A DNA stretch of 8,628 nucleotides from CAYWNK01 sp047639615 (GTDB lineage Bacteria; Planctomycetota; UBA1135; GCA-002686595): the NCBI GenBank assembly GCA_047639615.1, contig JBLIOL010000244.1, positions 1-8,628 on the forward strand. Reading direction: 5' to 3'. A program made the position numbers and the translations under genes. The notes below the pieces were generated by a model. The model searched no databases and was not told the origin of the DNA. It saw only the letters and a program-made list of their open reading frames with translations. Of the stretch, positions 6,817 to 8,628 are shown piece after piece; the stretch's first letter is position 1, and every line of letters begins with the position of its first letter.

Positions 6817-7812
6817 ATGCGCGTGATTTCGCACAACTCTCGAGCGCATGCGCTCACCACCCCGCCCCGTACGAGCGCCCTACTGGGGTTTGTCCTGCTC
6901 ATCGCCGGCTTCGCGGCCTGCTCAGACACACCGGAAACCGCTCCGGGAGACGTCGAGCGGGATGCTTGGGGCATCCCCGTGGACGCCCCGATCACTGACG
7001 ATGCGCGACGGATGGCAGGGAATCTAATGGACGCCATGCGGCCCTTGGATGCGACCCTCACATCGGACCACCACGACCGCCATCTTTTTAAGCAGCGACG
7101 CATCTTCCAAGAGATGCTGGTGCGCGGCGAGGAGGTCGGCAACGCCGCCCTGCACGCCTACACCGGTGCCGCGGACGAGCCCTACCTGGTACGCCGGGCC
7201 CTGCTCTGGGTCGGCGGACACGCGGCCCCCGATTCGGCCCGCAACCTGCTGCACGCCCTGATGGTGGACTACGGTGCCCCCATCGACGACCGCACGGAGG
7301 CCAGCTTGGTGTTGGCTGAGACCTCGCCGGAGCTGTTCCTCTCCGCCGCCTCGGGCCACCTGCGCCGCCGGTCGCGCCCCACCAAGACCATGCCGGACGA
7401 CGAGTTCCTGGTGGAAGGCTGGATCGCCGCCTGCGCAGGTACCGACCAATCGCCCGTGCCCATGCTCGCGGACGTGGCCACGAACCTCTTGATCCAACCC
7501 ACCGCCCGCTACCGCGCGGCCAAGCGCTTGCGCGACTTCGCCAATGAGCCCGTGGGCCAACGCGCACTCGAGGCCTGCCTGGTGGAATCCACAGGAGACA
7601 ACTACCTACGCCGCATGGCGGCCCAGTCCCTGCAGTCCTTGCTACCGCGCGAGACCGCCTGCTCGCTCTTCAGCGAGATCCTCCGGCGCGAGTCCGACAT
7701 GAACTTCGCGCGCTTCATCGACGACATGCTTCAAAAGCACTGCCGCGCAGATGACCAGGACGAGCTCGGCCGAGCACAGGATGTGGGCAAGTCGGACGAG
7801 AGCCCCAAGTGA
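6817..7812 (+). CDS. Predicted lipoprotein with HEAT-like helical repeats, function unknown
   Basis: 331 residues from the ATG at 6817; an in-frame GTG at 6823 is also possible and neither has a Shine-Dalgarno. The N-terminus has basic residues (R2, R9, R18), a hydrophobic core (ALLGFVLLIAGFAAC, 21-35) and C35 followed by SDTPETAPGD. This is a lipoprotein-type signal with Phe at -3 of the lipobox. The mature part is mostly alpha-helical. Repeated helix pairs, for example around residues 109-150 (YLVRRALLWVGGHAAPDSAR) and near 245-285 (LRRMAAQSLQSLLP), resemble HEAT/armadillo-type repeats, which usually act as protein-binding scaffolds. No catalytic motif is seen. The C-terminal tail is acidic and probably disordered. 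Its TGA overlaps the tatD-family GTG start by 4 bp, so the two are probably co-transcribed and coupled even though one product should be exported and the other cytoplasmic. I do not recognise a named family. Confidence 0.85.
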   Translation: MRVISHNSRAHALTTPPRTSALLGFVLLIAGFAACSDTPETAPGDVERDAWGIPVDAPITDDARRMAGNLMDAMRPLDATLTSDHHDRHLFKQRRIFQEMLVRGEEVGNAALHAYTGAADEPYLVRRALLWVGGHAAPDSARNLLHALMVDYGAPIDDRTEASLVLAETSPELFLSAASGHLRRRSRPTKTMPDDEFLVEGWIAACAGTDQSPVPMLADVATNLLIQPTARYRAAKRLRDFANEPVGQRALEACLVESTGDNYLRRMAAQSLQSLLPRETACSLFSEILRRESDMNFARFIDDMLQKHCRADDQDELGRAQDVGKSDESPK

Positions 7813-8570
7813 TCACGGACACCCACTGCCACATCTTCTGGAAGTCCTTCGACGAAGACCGAGCCGCGGTCATCGCCCGCGCCCGCGAAGCGGGCGTCGA
7901 GCGCATGCTGGTGGTCGGTACGGATCTCGAGACCTCACGCGCGGCCTTCGAGTTGTGCGCGGACGAGCCGGGCCTATACCCCACCGCCGGTGTACACCCG
8001 CACGACGCCGAAGCGGCTGACGCGGCGACCCGTGCCGCCATCGAAGAACTCTGCCGCCGGCCCGAGTGCGTGGCCGTGGGCGAGTCCGGACTGGACTACT
8101 TCAAGGGCTACTCAGATCCCGCACCCCAGCGCGAGAACTTCCGCTGGCAACTGGAACTCGCGCGCGAATTGGACAAGCCCATCATCGTCCACTGTCGCGA
8201 CGCCCACGAGGATGTGGTCAGCGCCATCCAAGCCGTGCCCGGTGTGCGCGGCGTGATGCACTGCTACTCGTTGACCGAAGTGGAACTAGCGCCCTATCTC
8301 GACGCCGGCTTCTACATCTCCTTCTCGGGCGTGGTCACCTACCCGAAGAACGACGGTAACCGGCGGGCCGCTGCGGCCGTACCTGAAGAGCGCATCCTGG
8401 TAGAGACCGACTGTCCATTCCTCGCGCCCCAAGGCCATCGTGGTAAGCGCAACGAACCCGCCTACGTGGCCAAGACTCTAGCCCATGTGGCCGAGGTACG
8501 CGGCGTGGACAGCGAGCAGTTCGCCGAGCTTACGTCGAACAACGCAGCCCGGCTCTTCGGACTGAGCTAG
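7809..8570 (+). CDS. tatD: TatD-family metal-dependent hydrolase (DNase / deoxyribonuclease type)
   Basis: 253 residues, the normal TatD length and apparently complete. It starts at GTG 7809; the first residues MITDTHCH match the family start, and the GTGA overlap with the preceding lipoprotein stop supports it. All metal-site motifs are present: DTHCH (H6, H8), AGVHPH (H63, H65), GESGLDY (E92), IIVHCRDA (H128), MHCYS (H151) and VETDCPFLAP (E199, D201), followed by GKRNEP. TatD enzymes are cytoplasmic TIM-barrel two-metal hydrolases. E. coli TatD is a 3'-5' exonuclease linked to DNA repair and RNA quality control, and related YcfH/YjjV-type proteins have poorly known substrates. The gene could equally be called ycfH-like, because paralogues share these motifs. 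Only a weak purine-rich GAGAG lies before the start, consistent with expression coupled to the upstream gene. Confidence 0.95.
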   Translation: MITDTHCHIFWKSFDEDRAAVIARAREAGVERMLVVGTDLETSRAAFELCADEPGLYPTAGVHPHDAEAADAATRAAIEELCRRPECVAVGESGLDYFKGYSDPAPQRENFRWQLELARELDKPIIVHCRDAHEDVVSAIQAVPGVRGVMHCYSLTEVELAPYLDAGFYISFSGVVTYPKNDGNRRAAAAVPEERILVETDCPFLAPQGHRGKRNEPAYVAKTLAHVAEVRGVDSEQFAELTSNNAARLFGLS

Positions 8571-8577
8571 CGCAGTA

Positions 8578-8597
8578 CAGCGGATCGCAGCGGATCG
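8578..8597. repeat. 10-bp tandem duplication downstream of tatD
   Basis: CAGCGGATCG occurs twice head to tail, starting 8 bp after the tatD-family stop. The 58 bp from 8571 to the window end contain no visible gene start or clear terminator hairpin. The function of the duplication is unknown. Confidence 0.85.
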
Positions 8598-8628
8598 CTA
8601 CACAAAGACGCAGGGCGTCGCCGGCCAA

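Noticed and set aside
6533..6826. Open frames in the divergent intergenic region (97 codons on plus; 83 codons on minus at 6598-6849)
   Set aside because: No ribosome binding site, odd Pro/Ala/Arg-rich composition, no domain, and overlap with the start of the lipoprotein gene.

Overview
The window is a GC-rich bacterial chromosomal segment, dense in genes on both strands. It holds five complete genes and one gene cut by the left edge. No rRNA, tRNA, CRISPR array, transposase, integrase or phage gene is visible. The best taxonomic hint is the 1090-residue secreted protein. It combines a long positively charged n-region before its signal sequence, bacterial Ig-like (Big_5-type) segments and a glycine-rich beta-coil. 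Such proteins are common in Planctomycetota and also occur in Myxococcota and related groups, so I infer that kind of organism with low confidence.

Left part (1-3070, minus strand): a probable three-gene transcription unit. An amidohydrolase of the cytosine deaminase/chlorohydrolase type is followed after 77 bp by an NrnA-like DHH/DHHA1 phosphoesterase. Its stop overlaps by 4 bp the GTG start of a calcineurin-type metallophosphoesterase, which runs off the left edge. All three are plausible soluble enzymes acting on nucleotides or phosphate esters, so a nucleotide-salvage role is possible but unproven.

Middle (3077-6426, minus strand): a large exported, probably lipid-anchored, glycine-rich protein of unknown function. 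A perfect 12-bp GC-rich hairpin downstream separates it from the amidohydrolase and is probably its terminator. Its start lies in a 390-bp divergent intergenic region. That region holds a run of ten G (C on the coding strand), a pair of 7-bp direct repeats next to a perfect 10-bp palindrome, and a 12-bp inverted repeat with distant arms.

Right part (6817-8570, plus strand): a predicted lipoprotein with HEAT-like alpha-helical repeats, whose stop overlaps by 4 bp the GTG start of a complete TatD-family metal hydrolase. The last 58 bp are non-coding in what is visible and contain a 10-bp tandem duplication.

I found no clear new defence or mobile system. The points most worth a second look are the homopolymeric tract upstream of the large surface protein (possible phase variation), the architecture of that protein, and the two overlapping gene pairs.
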